A stretch of DNA of 64,000 nt from Tenggerimyces flavus (GCF_016907715.1 NZ_JAFBCM010000001.1:6510001-6574000), one strand, 5' to 3'. Counted from the first letter of the stretch, positions 36,619 through 46,681 are shown. The notes: generated by a model from the letters alone, not told the origin. A program made the numbers and translations.

Positions 36619-39480
36619 GTGCTCGAAGGGTTTCAGTTCCACCGGCTCGACTCGACGCCCCGTCTCGACGTGGCGCCAGACTGGACGGAATCCAACCGGG
36701 ACCAGACCGACCGGGTCCCGGCGCAGCTGTTCGCGGCTCTGACGGCCGCGCACGCGGAGCTGACGTCGCTGGACGTGCCAGGCGCCGCGGTCGCGGTGGC
36801 CTGGGATCGGTTGCCTGGTTCGCGTTCGATCCGGGTGCTGACTGGCGGGCGGCCGCACTTCCCGTCCGCGCCGGCGGTGCCCGGCGACGGGCTGGAGCCG
36901 GTGCTCTATCCGCCAGGCTCGTTGGGCGAACGGGTCGACACGCCGACGCTCGGGCAGCAGTGGGAACAGTTCCCGGTGTGGCTGCGCTGCTCCGGGCGCT
37001 CCGATCCGCTGTGGACGCCGGACTCTGGCGCCACGGAGAAGCCGCCGTCGCGGGGCGGTTTCGAGGACTATGTCGCGCACGTGTCCGAGGGGTTCGTGTG
37101 GCTCGTCGTCGCCGAACCGTTGACCGCCGAGGACGTCGACAAGGACCTGCTCGGACTCGAGACGCAGATCCCGCGGCTGCGGCAGCGCGAGAACTCCGAA
37201 CCCGACCGGATCGCCTTGCTACGTGCGGAAGCCCGCTACCGCGAGCTGTCCCGCGCGATGGCGTCGGGGATGTGGAACGTGCACATCCTCGTCGGCGGAG
37301 TCTCGCTCGCGAGCGCCCGCCGGGCGGCCGGATTGCTTTGTAGCGCGAGCGATTTGGACGAGTTGCCGTACGCGTTGACGCCCTCCAGCGCTGCCTCCGG
37401 CACGCTCGCGGAGGTGTGGCAAGGCCGGGTTGACGATGAGCGCGATGCCTTCGCGTCCCCGTTCCCGGCCGCGGGCGAACTGGTCGCCGCGCTGGCGCGG
37501 CCGCCGCGGCGAGAGCTGCCCGGCATCCGGATCATCGAGCCGCCGTCGTTCGACGTCACGCCAGAGCATGAGGGCACCGTGCATCTCGGTGCGGTGCTGG
37601 ACGAGGCGGACCTTCCGGTGGGCGAGTTCAGCGTGGAGCTCGACACGTTGAACAGGCACGCGTTCGTCGCCGGCGCGACCGGTTCGGGCAAGTCGCAGAC
37701 CGTACGCCATGTGCTCGAAGGCCTGAGCGCACGGAAGATACCGTGGTTGGTGATCGAGCCGGCGAAGGCGGAGTACGCGTTGATGGCCGGGCGGCTCGGG
37801 CCGGCGGGCAAGGTCCTGCGGATCCGGCCTGGCGCGCCGAACAACCTGCCGGTGGGGCTGAACCCGCTGCAGCCCGAGCCCGGCTTCCCATTGCAGACGC
37901 ACATCGACCTCACCGGCGCGCTGTTCATGGCGGCGTTCGACGCGCAGGAACCGTTCCCGCAGGTACTCGCGCACGCGCTGAACCGCTGCTACGCCGACCT
38001 CGGCTGGGACGCCGTCACCGGTGACGTGCACACGGTCGGCGGATCGGCGAAGTACCCGACGCTCGGCGATCTGCAGCGCGTGGCGCTGGATGTGGTGGAG
38101 GGGATCGGTTACGGCAAGGAGGTCGCGAGCAACGTGCGCGGCTTCATCGACGTACGGCTCACGTCGTTGCGACTCGGCACGCCCGGGCGGTTCTTCGAGG
38201 GCGGGCACGTGCTGAACTTCGCCGCCCTGCTTGAGCAGAACACCGTGCTGGAGATCGAGGACATCGGCTCGGATACGGACAAGGCGTTCTTCATCGGCGC
38301 GATCCTGATCCGGCTGTTCGAGCATCTGCGGGTGCGTTCTGCCGCGTCTCCTGCTTCGGGGTTGCGGCATGTGACGGTGATCGAGGAGGCGCACCGGCTG
38401 CTGAAGCGGGTCGAGGAGGGGTCGCCGACGGCGCACGCGGTGGAGTTGTTCACGTCGCTGCTGGCGGAGATCCGCGCGTACGGCGAGGGCATCGTGGTCG
38501 CCGAGCAGATCCCGTCGAAGATCGTTCCGGACGTGATCAAGAACACCGCGTTGAAGGTGCTGCATCGCCTCCCAGCGTTGGACGATCGCGAGGCTGTCGG
38601 TGCGACGATGAACCTCGATGAAGCGCAGTCGCGGCACGTGGTGACGCTGCCGCCGGGGCGTGCGGCGATCTTCGCCGACGGGATGGACCGGCCGATCAGG
38701 TTGGCGATGCCGAACCGTCTCGCTGCCGAGTCCTCTGTCGATGCCTCGATCAAGGCCCCGATCCTGTCGACGCGGAGTGTGGCGTGCGGGCCGGTGTGCG
38801 TGGAGTCTCCTTGTACGCTGCGGCAGCTGAACTCCGCTCTTCGTTCGTCCGACGATGCTCAACTGACGTTGTGGATCGAGCTGCTGGCGATCGCGCATCT
38901 GGCAGGTCAGCCCGCGCCCGTTCCTTCTGCCTCGTGGCTCGCGGGGCTGGTGGGGCGGCTGGATCGGCGTACGTTGGAATGTGCTCTCGCGCATCGTGTG
39001 CAAGCGGCGATTGACACTCGGTACACGGGGCTGGCGGGGTATTACGCGCCGGAGTCCTTGGCGGCTCATCTGGCGGCGAGCGCGCTGGCTGTCATCGACG
39101 GACTGCCTTTGTCCTGTGATGGTTCGGAGATCGCGTGGCAGGCGGGGCGGTACCGGTGGATCGACGTTCTGCACACGTTGCGGCCGCGGCCGGGTGACTC
39201 CGACGAACGTCATCCGCTGTCGGACTCGTGGGCCGCGCGCGGGCTGGACCTGCCGGGCGCGACGCGGTCGGAGCAGTGGGCGGCATTGAAGGTGCATCCG
39301 GACAACTACCTGCCGGCGCGTTCGATCGTGCTGGGCACCGAGACGCCTCCGCTGTGGGCGGCGGCGGTGGCGCGGTTGAGCCACCTGTCGGATCCGGTGG
39401 AGCGGTTCGCGCAGGCTGCGTCGTTCCTCGACCTCCGAGTGCCCTGGGCGCCGACGGTGCTGGGGCTGGACGCGTCGTGA
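36619..39480 (+). CDS. HerA/VirB4-like ATPase (DUF87)
   Basis: The 953-residue protein has an N-terminal region of about 300 residues without a clear family, a short barrel-like segment (GTVHLGAVLDEADLPVGEFSVELD), and then the ATPase core: HAFVAGATGSGKSQTVRHVL (Lys358) and VTVIEEAHRLLKRVEEG (Glu589-Glu590), with GIVVAEQIPSKIVPDVIKNTALKVLHRL as the following sensor region. Such ATPases form hexamers that move DNA or protein. A C-terminal domain of about 250 residues with a cluster of cysteines (CGPVCVESPC) is unassigned. The next gene begins in its stop codon (GTGA). No NurA, SIR2 or DUF4297 partner is present, unlike known HerA repair or defence pairs. Confidence 0.88.
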   Translation: MLEGFQFHRLDSTPRLDVAPDWTESNRDQTDRVPAQLFAALTAAHAELTSLDVPGAAVAVAWDRLPGSRSIRVLTGGRPHFPSAPAVPGDGLEPVLYPPGSLGERVDTPTLGQQWEQFPVWLRCSGRSDPLWTPDSGATEKPPSRGGFEDYVAHVSEGFVWLVVAEPLTAEDVDKDLLGLETQIPRLRQRENSEPDRIALLRAEARYRELSRAMASGMWNVHILVGGVSLASARRAAGLLCSASDLDELPYALTPSSAASGTLAEVWQGRVDDERDAFASPFPAAGELVAALARPPRRELPGIRIIEPPSFDVTPEHEGTVHLGAVLDEADLPVGEFSVELDTLNRHAFVAGATGSGKSQTVRHVLEGLSARKIPWLVIEPAKAEYALMAGRLGPAGKVLRIRPGAPNNLPVGLNPLQPEPGFPLQTHIDLTGALFMAAFDAQEPFPQVLAHALNRCYADLGWDAVTGDVHTVGGSAKYPTLGDLQRVALDVVEGIGYGKEVASNVRGFIDVRLTSLRLGTPGRFFEGGHVLNFAALLEQNTVLEIEDIGSDTDKAFFIGAILIRLFEHLRVRSAASPASGLRHVTVIEEAHRLLKRVEEGSPTAHAVELFTSLLAEIRAYGEGIVVAEQIPSKIVPDVIKNTALKVLHRLPALDDREAVGATMNLDEAQSRHVVTLPPGRAAIFADGMDRPIRLAMPNRLAAESSVDASIKAPILSTRSVACGPVCVESPCTLRQLNSALRSSDDAQLTLWIELLAIAHLAGQPAPVPSASWLAGLVGRLDRRTLECALAHRVQAAIDTRYTGLAGYYAPESLAAHLAASALAVIDGLPLSCDGSEIAWQAGRYRWIDVLHTLRPRPGDSDERHPLSDSWAARGLDLPGATRSEQWAALKVHPDNYLPARSIVLGTETPPLWAAAVARLSHLSDPVERFAQAASFLDLRVPWAPTVLGLDAS

Positions 39481-41522
39481 GCGCGGACACCGGCGAGGCG
39501 CCGGAGACCCCGCCGCCTCCCCCGGACCCGCCGAGTGCGCCGGAGTCGAACTCGACGAGCGACGCGGAGCAGCTGTCGTCGCAGGTGGAGCCGCCGGCCG
39601 AGTCGGGTGGTGGTGCTGAGGCGCCGGCACCCGCGGTTGAGGCGGAGTCCGCGGAGACGGGTGGCGCCGGCCAGTCGGCCGAGGTACCGGCGGCGGAGTC
39701 CACCGAGACATCGACGCCGGCGGGCGGCTCGGAGGTGGGCGCGGAGGAGAGCGACGCCGAGCAGCTTTCCACGGCGACGGAGAAGTCGAGTACGGCGGAG
39801 GAGTCGCCGGGCCAGGGTCAGGAACTGGAGGAGAAGGCGGCCACCACCGACACCCCAGCGGTCGAGGGTGCCCAGAACTCCGAGCCACCGGAGCAAGGCA
39901 GCGGTCCACCCGAGCCGGCGAACGAGCAGACCGGGACCGAGCAGACCGAGACCACCGAGACCACCGAGACCACCGAGACGACCGAGACGACCGAGACCGA
40001 CGAAGCCGCAGCCGGGCAGAAGGAGAACGTCCCGGCCACCGAGGACCCGGCCGCCAAGGAGGAAGCCACCGCGGCGGAAGGCAACACCACCACGGACAAC
40101 ACCGAGAACAGCACCGAGAACAGCACCGAGAACAGCACCGAGAACAGCACCGCCACGCCTGAGCAGACCGAGACCGGCGCTTCGCAGCAGGAAGGCCAGA
40201 AGGCCGAGACCGAGGGCGACGCCAAAGCAGCCGAAGAGGGCAAGACCGCGGACGAGGAAGCCAACACGGCGGACAACACCGCTGCCAACAAGGCCGAGGA
40301 TGAGGCCGCCTCGCGGGAGCAGACCGAGACCGACGAGGCCACAGCCGGGCAGAAGGAGAACGTCCCCGCCGCGGAGAACCCGACCACCGGCGACGAGACC
40401 ACCACCGCGGACAACCCCAACACGACTGCCGACACCACCGAGGACGGCACCGCGACGCGGGAGCAGCCCGGGACCGAGGCCGAGACTGAGGATGAGACTG
40501 GCGACGCCACTGCCGGTCGGCAGCAGCAGCTGGAGCAGCAGGACAACACCGTCGGCTCCAACGAACCTGACCGCGTCGACGAGGCCGACCGGCAGCGCGT
40601 CGAGCAGGAGACCGAGGATCCCGAGCAGAACGGCTTCGACGCGATGAAGCTGCTCAACGTGGTCGACGACTGGTACCAGGGCCTCGGCGAGGTCGCGCTC
40701 GAGATCGCGAACGCTCCCCTGGCGATGTTCGACTCGCGCCCACTGTTCCCCGACAACCCCGGCCCCGCCAGCGCCCCCGCTGAGACCACCACCGATGTCG
40801 AACAGCCAACCCTGCCTGAACAAACAGACGAGACCGCGCAGGACGACCGCCCCACCGGCACCGACGAAGCCGACCACACGCCGCGCAACGAGCAGCAGCC
40901 CCACCAGGAACAGACTCAGCTCGAAGACGTCCTCGAGCTCGAGGACGACGAGGCCCGCGAGTACGGCGAGCGCACCTGGGACGAGGCCGTCGAGTCCCTC
41001 AGCCCTGACGAGCGAAACGCCGTCGCCGACTACACCAAGGAACCAAGGTTCCCTGGCGACGAGCGCATCACGTACCACGACATCAACGGCCAGCTGCGCG
41101 GCCAACAAGAGACCAGCCCGCAGGTCGACCGCCATATCGGCTCCATCGACTCGGCCCTCGAGGTCAAGCCCGTCCCCGAGAACCTCGCCGTCGTTCGCGG
41201 CACGAGCGAGGTCGCGTTCAGCCGGCCGCCGCAGGAGCTCCAGCTGGGTTCGATCGAACGCGACGACGCGTACCTCAGTACGTCGCTCGGCGAGACGCCG
41301 GCGTTCCCCGACAAGCCGATCTGGCTGCATCTGGACGTCCCCGAGGGTACGAACGCCCTCTACGTCGACCGGGTGAGCGACCACCCCGGCGAACGCGAGC
41401 TGCTCCTCGATCGCGGGTTGGACTACCGCGTCGACAAGGTGGAGTACGAACCAGAGCTGGGGAAGTGGCACGTGCACGGCACGGTGCTGCCGCCTGAAGC
41501 ACAAGGAAGGACGCGACCGTGA
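39477..41522 (+). CDS. ADP-ribosyltransferase toxin-like protein with long acidic low-complexity leader
   Basis: This 681-residue protein starts at a GTG coupled to the HerA-like stop. Residues 1-375 are almost only Glu, Thr, Ala, Pro, Asn, Gln, including runs of TET and NSTE repeats and a diverged duplication around AGQKENVPA. Residues 385-430 hold a short hydrophobic helix-like piece (FDAMKLLNVVDDWYQGLGE). From about 495 an ADP-ribosyltransferase exoenzyme domain follows with Arg574 (VVRGTSE), Ser601-Thr602-Ser603 (YLSTSLGE) and Glu639-x-Glu641 (GERELLLDRG). This is the R-S-E set of arginine-modifying ARTs. There is no signal peptide. The C-terminal toxin domain and variable leader resemble polymorphic toxins, and export by the upstream ATPase is inference. 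Confidence 0.85.
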   Translation: MSADTGEAPETPPPPPDPPSAPESNSTSDAEQLSSQVEPPAESGGGAEAPAPAVEAESAETGGAGQSAEVPAAESTETSTPAGGSEVGAEESDAEQLSTATEKSSTAEESPGQGQELEEKAATTDTPAVEGAQNSEPPEQGSGPPEPANEQTGTEQTETTETTETTETTETTETDEAAAGQKENVPATEDPAAKEEATAAEGNTTTDNTENSTENSTENSTENSTATPEQTETGASQQEGQKAETEGDAKAAEEGKTADEEANTADNTAANKAEDEAASREQTETDEATAGQKENVPAAENPTTGDETTTADNPNTTADTTEDGTATREQPGTEAETEDETGDATAGRQQQLEQQDNTVGSNEPDRVDEADRQRVEQETEDPEQNGFDAMKLLNVVDDWYQGLGEVALEIANAPLAMFDSRPLFPDNPGPASAPAETTTDVEQPTLPEQTDETAQDDRPTGTDEADHTPRNEQQPHQEQTQLEDVLELEDDEAREYGERTWDEAVESLSPDERNAVADYTKEPRFPGDERITYHDINGQLRGQQETSPQVDRHIGSIDSALEVKPVPENLAVVRGTSEVAFSRPPQELQLGSIERDDAYLSTSLGETPAFPDKPIWLHLDVPEGTNALYVDRVSDHPGERELLLDRGLDYRVDKVEYEPELGKWHVHGTVLPPEAQGRTRP

Positions 41523-41905
41523 CGAACGAAGACCGTGGTGGACCGCAGTCGGCGGATCCACAGTTCCGGACCGTGTGGGAGCCGGGCAACTACGCGAACA
41601 GCACCGACGGCCCCGTCCGGTACACGCCGGTGTATGTCAACGACGAGCCCGTCGCGTACCTCTGGGCGGCGACCGACGACTCCGCGGCGGGCGTCGTTCC
41701 CCGCGGCCCCCGCGGCTTCAACGCCGCCGCCGGCTGGAACGAGCGGCTGGTTAAGGCGTACGCCGACGGCCTGAGCGCCACCGACCTGCTCACCCGCTGG
41801 GCCGGCACGGAGCTCGACCCGGCCGACGAACGGTCCGGGGTCGTGCACGAGGGCGAGGAGCGCGAGGCCGCCAGCCTCGACGAGCTCAAGCGAGCAGCCC
41901 AGTAG
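41519..41905 (+). CDS. Small acidic protein, candidate immunity or chaperone for the ART protein
   Basis: The 128-residue protein starts at a GTG overlapping the ART stop (GTGA), with AAGGAAGG upstream. It has no membrane segment or signal. The central part, YTPVYVNDEPVAYLWAATDDSAAGVVPRGP, is predicted strand-rich, and the C-terminus is acidic and helical. I do not recognise the family. The size, acidity and coupling directly after a toxin gene are what is usual for immunity proteins. It could also be an effector chaperone. It ends 1 base before the convergent thioesterase stop. Confidence 0.75.
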   Translation: MTNEDRGGPQSADPQFRTVWEPGNYANSTDGPVRYTPVYVNDEPVAYLWAATDDSAAGVVPRGPRGFNAAAGWNERLVKAYADGLSATDLLTRWAGTELDPADERSGVVHEGEEREAASLDELKRAAQ

Positions 41906-41906
41906 C

Positions 41907-42326
41907 TCAGTCCTCGCGGAACTTCTCCAGGTAGCTCCGTTCGGCCTCGTTCAGCCGCCGGACGTGCGAGCCACCGCTGTCGTACGCCGCCAGGACGCTG
42001 CTCGCGAGCGCGTACACCGTCGAGTCGTCGCGGACCTCGTACGCGATCCGCACCGACGACGGCGCCAGCTTCGTCACCCAGACCTCGATGGTCAGCGGCT
42101 CGGGTCGGTAGTACATCGGCCGCTTGTACTCGATCGTGTGGCTCACGACGACAAGCTGCCCCTCGAACGTGGAGATCCCCTCCGCCCGCGCGGCGACGAA
42201 GAACAGCGCGACGCGCGCCTCTTCGAGCAGCCTCAGCTGTTCGACGTTGTTGATGTGTCCGTAGGCATCGGCGTCGCCCCAACGGACTGGGACCTGGCAT
42301 ACGAAACGCGGCACGCCTGAGATCAT
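41907..42326 (-). CDS. Acyl-CoA thioesterase, 4-hydroxybenzoyl-CoA thioesterase (YbgC/FadM) type
   Basis: The 139-residue hot-dog protein has the active-site motif RWGDADAYGHINNVEQLRLLEEAR with the catalytic Asp, and a middle region SHTIEYKRPMYYRPEPLTIEVWV typical of the family. It hydrolyses acyl-CoA thioesters in the cytoplasm; the acyl group is unknown. The ATG at 42326 lies inside a perfect 16-bp hairpin that also looks like the terminator of the YceI gene, so the true start may be the GTG at 42314. It is downstream of and co-directional with YceI. Confidence 0.88.
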   Translation of the reverse strand: MISGVPRFVCQVPVRWGDADAYGHINNVEQLRLLEEARVALFFVAARAEGISTFEGQLVVVSHTIEYKRPMYYRPEPLTIEVWVTKLAPSSVRIAYEVRDDSTVYALASSVLAAYDSGGSHVRRLNEAERSYLEKFRED

Positions 42327-42341
42327 CTCAGGCGTGCCGCG
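42307..42341 (-). terminator. Perfect 16-bp hairpin between YceI and thioesterase genes, covering the latter's start
   Basis: CGCGGCACGCCTGAGA (42307-42322) and its exact complement (42326-42341) flank the 3-base loop TCA. It lies 18 bases after the YceI stop and contains the annotated thioesterase start codon. It could end YceI transcripts or mask thioesterase initiation. Confidence 0.6.
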
Positions 42342-42359
42342 TGGAAGCGCACACAGTGC

Positions 42360-42914
42360 TTACTGCTTGACGGCCTGCACGAGCAGGGTCACGGTGATCT
42401 GGTCGCCGATGAGGACCTTCTCGCCGTTCAGCGGCACGTTGCCGGTGACGTTGAAGTCCTTGCGGTTGATCGCCGTCGACGCCTCGAAACCCACGCGGGT
42501 GTTGCCCCACGGGTCCTGGTCGACGCCGAGGTAGTCGACCTCGAGCTCGACCTGCTTGGTCACGTCCTTGACGGTGAGGTTGCCCACCAGGGCGAACGCG
42601 GACTCGCCGGTCTGGCGGAAGCCGCCGGAGACGAACTTCATGGTCGGGTACTTGTCGACCTCGAAGTACTGGCTGGTGCCGAGGTCGGCGTCCCGCTGCG
42701 GGTTGCCGGTGGTCACGGACCCGATCTGAACGGTCACCTCGGTCTTGGAGTCGAGCGGGTTGTCAGCCACCTCGATCGTGCCCTCGAACTCGGTGAATTT
42801 GCCGCGCACCTTGCTCATCAGGTGCCGAACGCTGAATGCCACCTCGGAGTGCACCGGGTCGATTACCCACGTACCGGTAGCGAGCTCGGGCGGCGCGATG
42901 ATCGTGCTGGTCAT
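42360..42914 (-). CDS. YceI-family isoprenoid-binding protein
   Basis: The 184-residue lipocalin-like barrel has the family start GTWVIDPVHSEVAFSVRHLMSKVRGKF, the FEGTI strand, and SFTIN-like repeats, ending LNGEKVLIGDQITVTLLVQAVKQ. It lacks a signal peptide and is likely cytoplasmic. YceI proteins bind long amphiphilic polyprenoids, but the physiological role is unclear. It is divergent from the MarR gene, and two near-identical palindromes lie between them, suggesting it is the MarR target. Confidence 0.92.
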   Translation of the reverse strand: MTSTIIAPPELATGTWVIDPVHSEVAFSVRHLMSKVRGKFTEFEGTIEVADNPLDSKTEVTVQIGSVTTGNPQRDADLGTSQYFEVDKYPTMKFVSGGFRQTGESAFALVGNLTVKDVTKQVELEVDYLGVDQDPWGNTRVGFEASTAINRKDFNVTGNVPLNGEKVLIGDQITVTLLVQAVKQ

Positions 42915-42933
42915 ATCTGGAACGATCCCCTTC

Positions 42934-42987
42934 GTTGAATTTTCAACTTGAGCCGGACACTACGGCAAACGAAGTTGAAGTGTCAAC
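42934..42987. promoter_or_regulatory. Two MarR-type operator candidates
   Basis: GTTGAATTTTCAAC (42934-42947) is a perfect 14-base palindrome, and GTTGAAGTGTCAAC (42974-42987) keeps its outer GTTGA/TCAAC. Their centres are 40 bases apart, in the divergent gap between yceI and the MarR gene. They are the obvious binding sites of that MarR protein. Confidence 0.7.
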
Positions 42988-43008
42988 TATTCCGGTAGGA
43001 TGAGGACC

Positions 43009-43512
43009 ATGACAAAGACCCGCTGGCTCGACGCGGAGCAGCAGCGGGCCTGGCGTTCCTACCTGGACGGCTCGGCCCGCTTGATGGAGCGCGTCGAGAG
43101 CGACCTGCGCAAGCACGGCCTGTCCGGCGCCGAGTACCAGATCCTGGTCGAACTGTCCGAATCGCCCGGCCGGCGCATGCGGATGGCCGAGCTGGCGAAC
43201 CGCGCCCGGCAGTCCCGGAGCCGGCTGACCCACACCGTCGCCCGGATGGAGACGGCCGGCCTGGTCACCCGCCAGGCGTGTACGTCCGACGGCCGCGGCG
43301 TGGAGGCGGTGCTGACCGAAGAGGGCTGGGAGCTCATCGTTCGCGCCGCGCCGGACCACGTCGCCGGCGTGCTCGAGGCGTTCGTCGACCTGGTCCCCCG
43401 CGAGGACTTCCTCGCCATGGGCCGCGCCTTCGCCGCCGTCGCGACCGCCTGCCGCCAGAAGGTTCCCGACGCGCCCGAGGACGAGGACCTGCCCTGCCCC
43501 GACGCCGGGTAG
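43009..43512 (+). CDS. MarR-family transcriptional regulator
   Basis: The 167-residue protein has the MarR winged helix: LSGAEYQILVELSESPGRRMRMAELANRARQSRSRLTHTVARMETAGLVTRQ, with a charged wing before VEAVLTEEGWELI. Such dimers usually repress a divergent gene and their own gene until a phenolic or oxidant ligand binds. The ATG at 43009 has GGTAGGA 8 bases upstream; an ATG at 43000 adds three residues. Two palindromes upstream are its likely operators. Confidence 0.92.
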   Translation: MTKTRWLDAEQQRAWRSYLDGSARLMERVESDLRKHGLSGAEYQILVELSESPGRRMRMAELANRARQSRSRLTHTVARMETAGLVTRQACTSDGRGVEAVLTEEGWELIVRAAPDHVAGVLEAFVDLVPREDFLAMGRAFAAVATACRQKVPDAPEDEDLPCPDAG

Positions 43513-43520
43513 CCAGCACG

Positions 43521-43545
43521 TTGGGTGAAGGGCACCTTCATCCAA
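43521..43545. repeat. 25-bp palindrome, family C, after the MarR gene
   Basis: TTGGGTGAAGG with CCTTCATCCAA around GCA: one base differs in one arm from the copies near the IS elements. It lies 8 bases past the MarR stop and could act as a terminator there. Confidence 0.7.
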
Positions 43546-43608
43546 AAGGCCGGCCCATCCGTCAGCTGCCCTCAACGCCCCGTGATGGCCGCCGGTAGTC
43601 TCGCCCGC

Positions 43609-44137
43609 ATGCGGAATGTCGTCCTGTATCAGCTGCTCTCCCTCGACGGTGTGGCCGAGGAGCCCGGGGACTGGATGTCCGACGGCGGCTCGGAGATCTT
43701 CGACAACCTCGGTCAGGTGATCGAGAGCCAGGACGCGATCCTGCTCGGGCGCGGGACGTACGACTACTGGGCCGGCTACTGGCCGACGTCGGAGCTCGCG
43801 CCGTTCGCGCCGTTCATCAACGGCACGACCAAGCACGTCTTCACCTCGTCGAAGCCGGACCAGGACTGGCCGAACTCGACGTTCGTCGATTCCCCCGCCG
43901 AGGCGTACGTCGCCGACCTCAAGCGGCAGGACGGCGGCGACATCGGCATCCACGGGAGCATCAAGCTCAGCCAGGCGCTGCTCAGGGCGAGCCTCGTCGA
44001 CGAGCTGCGCCTGGTCGTCGCCTCGACGGTCGCGGGCAGCGGCCGGCGGCTGTTCGACGACGACGCGCTCAAGAAGCTGGAGCTGCGAGCCTCGGACCGT
44101 ACGCCCGGCGGCTCGCTGCTCCTGCACTACAAGGTGG

Positions 44138-44151
<14 letters not shown>
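43609..44151 (+). CDS. Dihydrofolate reductase-like (RibD C-terminal domain) protein
   Basis: The 180-residue protein has the start RNVVLYQLLSLDGVAEEPGDW, LLGRGTYDYWAGYWP, GDIGIHGSIKLSQALL and DELRLVVASTVAGSGRRLF, which are hallmarks of the NADPH-dependent RibD_C/DHFR-like family. The substrate is unknown. I start at ATG 43609; a longer frame from 43525 reads through the palindrome and is not family sequence. Its 3' end overlaps the convergent ettA gene by 14 bases. Confidence 0.9.
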
Positions 44152-45820
<1,669 letters not shown>

Positions 45821-45926
45821 AGTTGATTCCACCCGGGAAGATTTTGATTGGGTCGAGAGGTTCCGACACTCTCTATCCTGCCTCACCGAGGCCCGAGCAG
45901 CCCAATCGCCTTCGAGGAGACCCACG

Positions 45927-46622
45927 ATGGAAAGCACCGACCGCGAGTCGGACCAGGCCAGTGAGCCGGCGGAGGAGGAGCTCGGGACTGCCGCGCCGTC
46001 GCTCCTGGCGACCGAGCATTGGAGCCTGCTCGCGGCGCGGGGGTTGATCTGGAACGAGGCGCAGAGCCGGGTCAGCGTCTTCCTGACCGTGCTGTCCGCC
46101 TCGATGATCGCGCTGGCGTTCCTCGCCGACGCGACGGAGTTCGGTACGCCGACGACGATCGCCGCGCTGGTGTTGCTGCCGGTGGTGTTCCTGCTCGGTG
46201 TCGCGGCGTACGTCCGGCTGGTCGACGTCAACATCGAGGAGTTCCAGCTGATGTTGGCGATGAACCGCCTGCGCCACGCGTACGTCGACCTCGAGCCGGG
46301 CCTGAAGCGCTACCTGACCACGGGCATTCACGACGACGAGCGGGGCGTGTTCAAGTCGTACATGGTGCATCGGCCGAACCGCTCCTCGTTCTGGCTGTAC
46401 TTCCTGATCAACACCCCGACCATCGTCGCCACCGTGAACTCCGCGCTGGCAGCGGCGATGGCAGTGGTGATCCTGCAGGTCGTGCACGCCCACACTGGCT
46501 GGTTGATCGCGGGTGGCATCGCGGCGTTCGTGCTCGTGTGGATCCTGCTGTTCCTCCTGCAGCGACGGACGTTGAAGGCGTTCCAGTACGACGAGCCACG
46601 CTTCCCCAGCCCTCCGGCGTAA
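45927..46622 (+). CDS. Four-helix membrane protein of unknown function
   Basis: The 231-residue protein has an acidic N-terminus, then two helices (VFLTVLSASMIALAFLADA and TTIAALVLLPVVFLLGVAAYVRLV), a loop with LAMNRLRHAYVDLEPGLKRYLTTGIHDD, and two more helices (WLYFLINTPTIVATVNSALAAAMAVVIL; GWLIAGGIAAFVLVWILLFLL). I do not recognise a family name. GAGGAG lies 8 bases before the ATG. It is divergent from ettA and 59 bases before the sigma-factor gene. Confidence 0.85.
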   Translation: MESTDRESDQASEPAEEELGTAAPSLLATEHWSLLAARGLIWNEAQSRVSVFLTVLSASMIALAFLADATEFGTPTTIAALVLLPVVFLLGVAAYVRLVDVNIEEFQLMLAMNRLRHAYVDLEPGLKRYLTTGIHDDERGVFKSYMVHRPNRSSFWLYFLINTPTIVATVNSALAAAMAVVILQVVHAHTGWLIAGGIAAFVLVWILLFLLQRRTLKAFQYDEPRFPSPPA

Positions 46623-46681
46623 CGGATCCGCCCCTTCAGGCAATAAACAGGCGAAGATCGGCTGGAAGCCTGGGAGGGCAT

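Noticed and set aside
36619..39480. HerA-based anti-phage defence (HerA-SIR2 or HerA-DUF4297) or HerA-NurA repair
   Set aside because: None of the partner genes is adjacent; the neighbours are a membrane pseudo-ATPase and an ART protein.
39306..41561. Long minus-strand frame opposite the ART gene
   Set aside because: Leu/Gly/Val-rich antisense of the Glu/Thr repeats; the plus frame has the ART motifs and coupled start codons.
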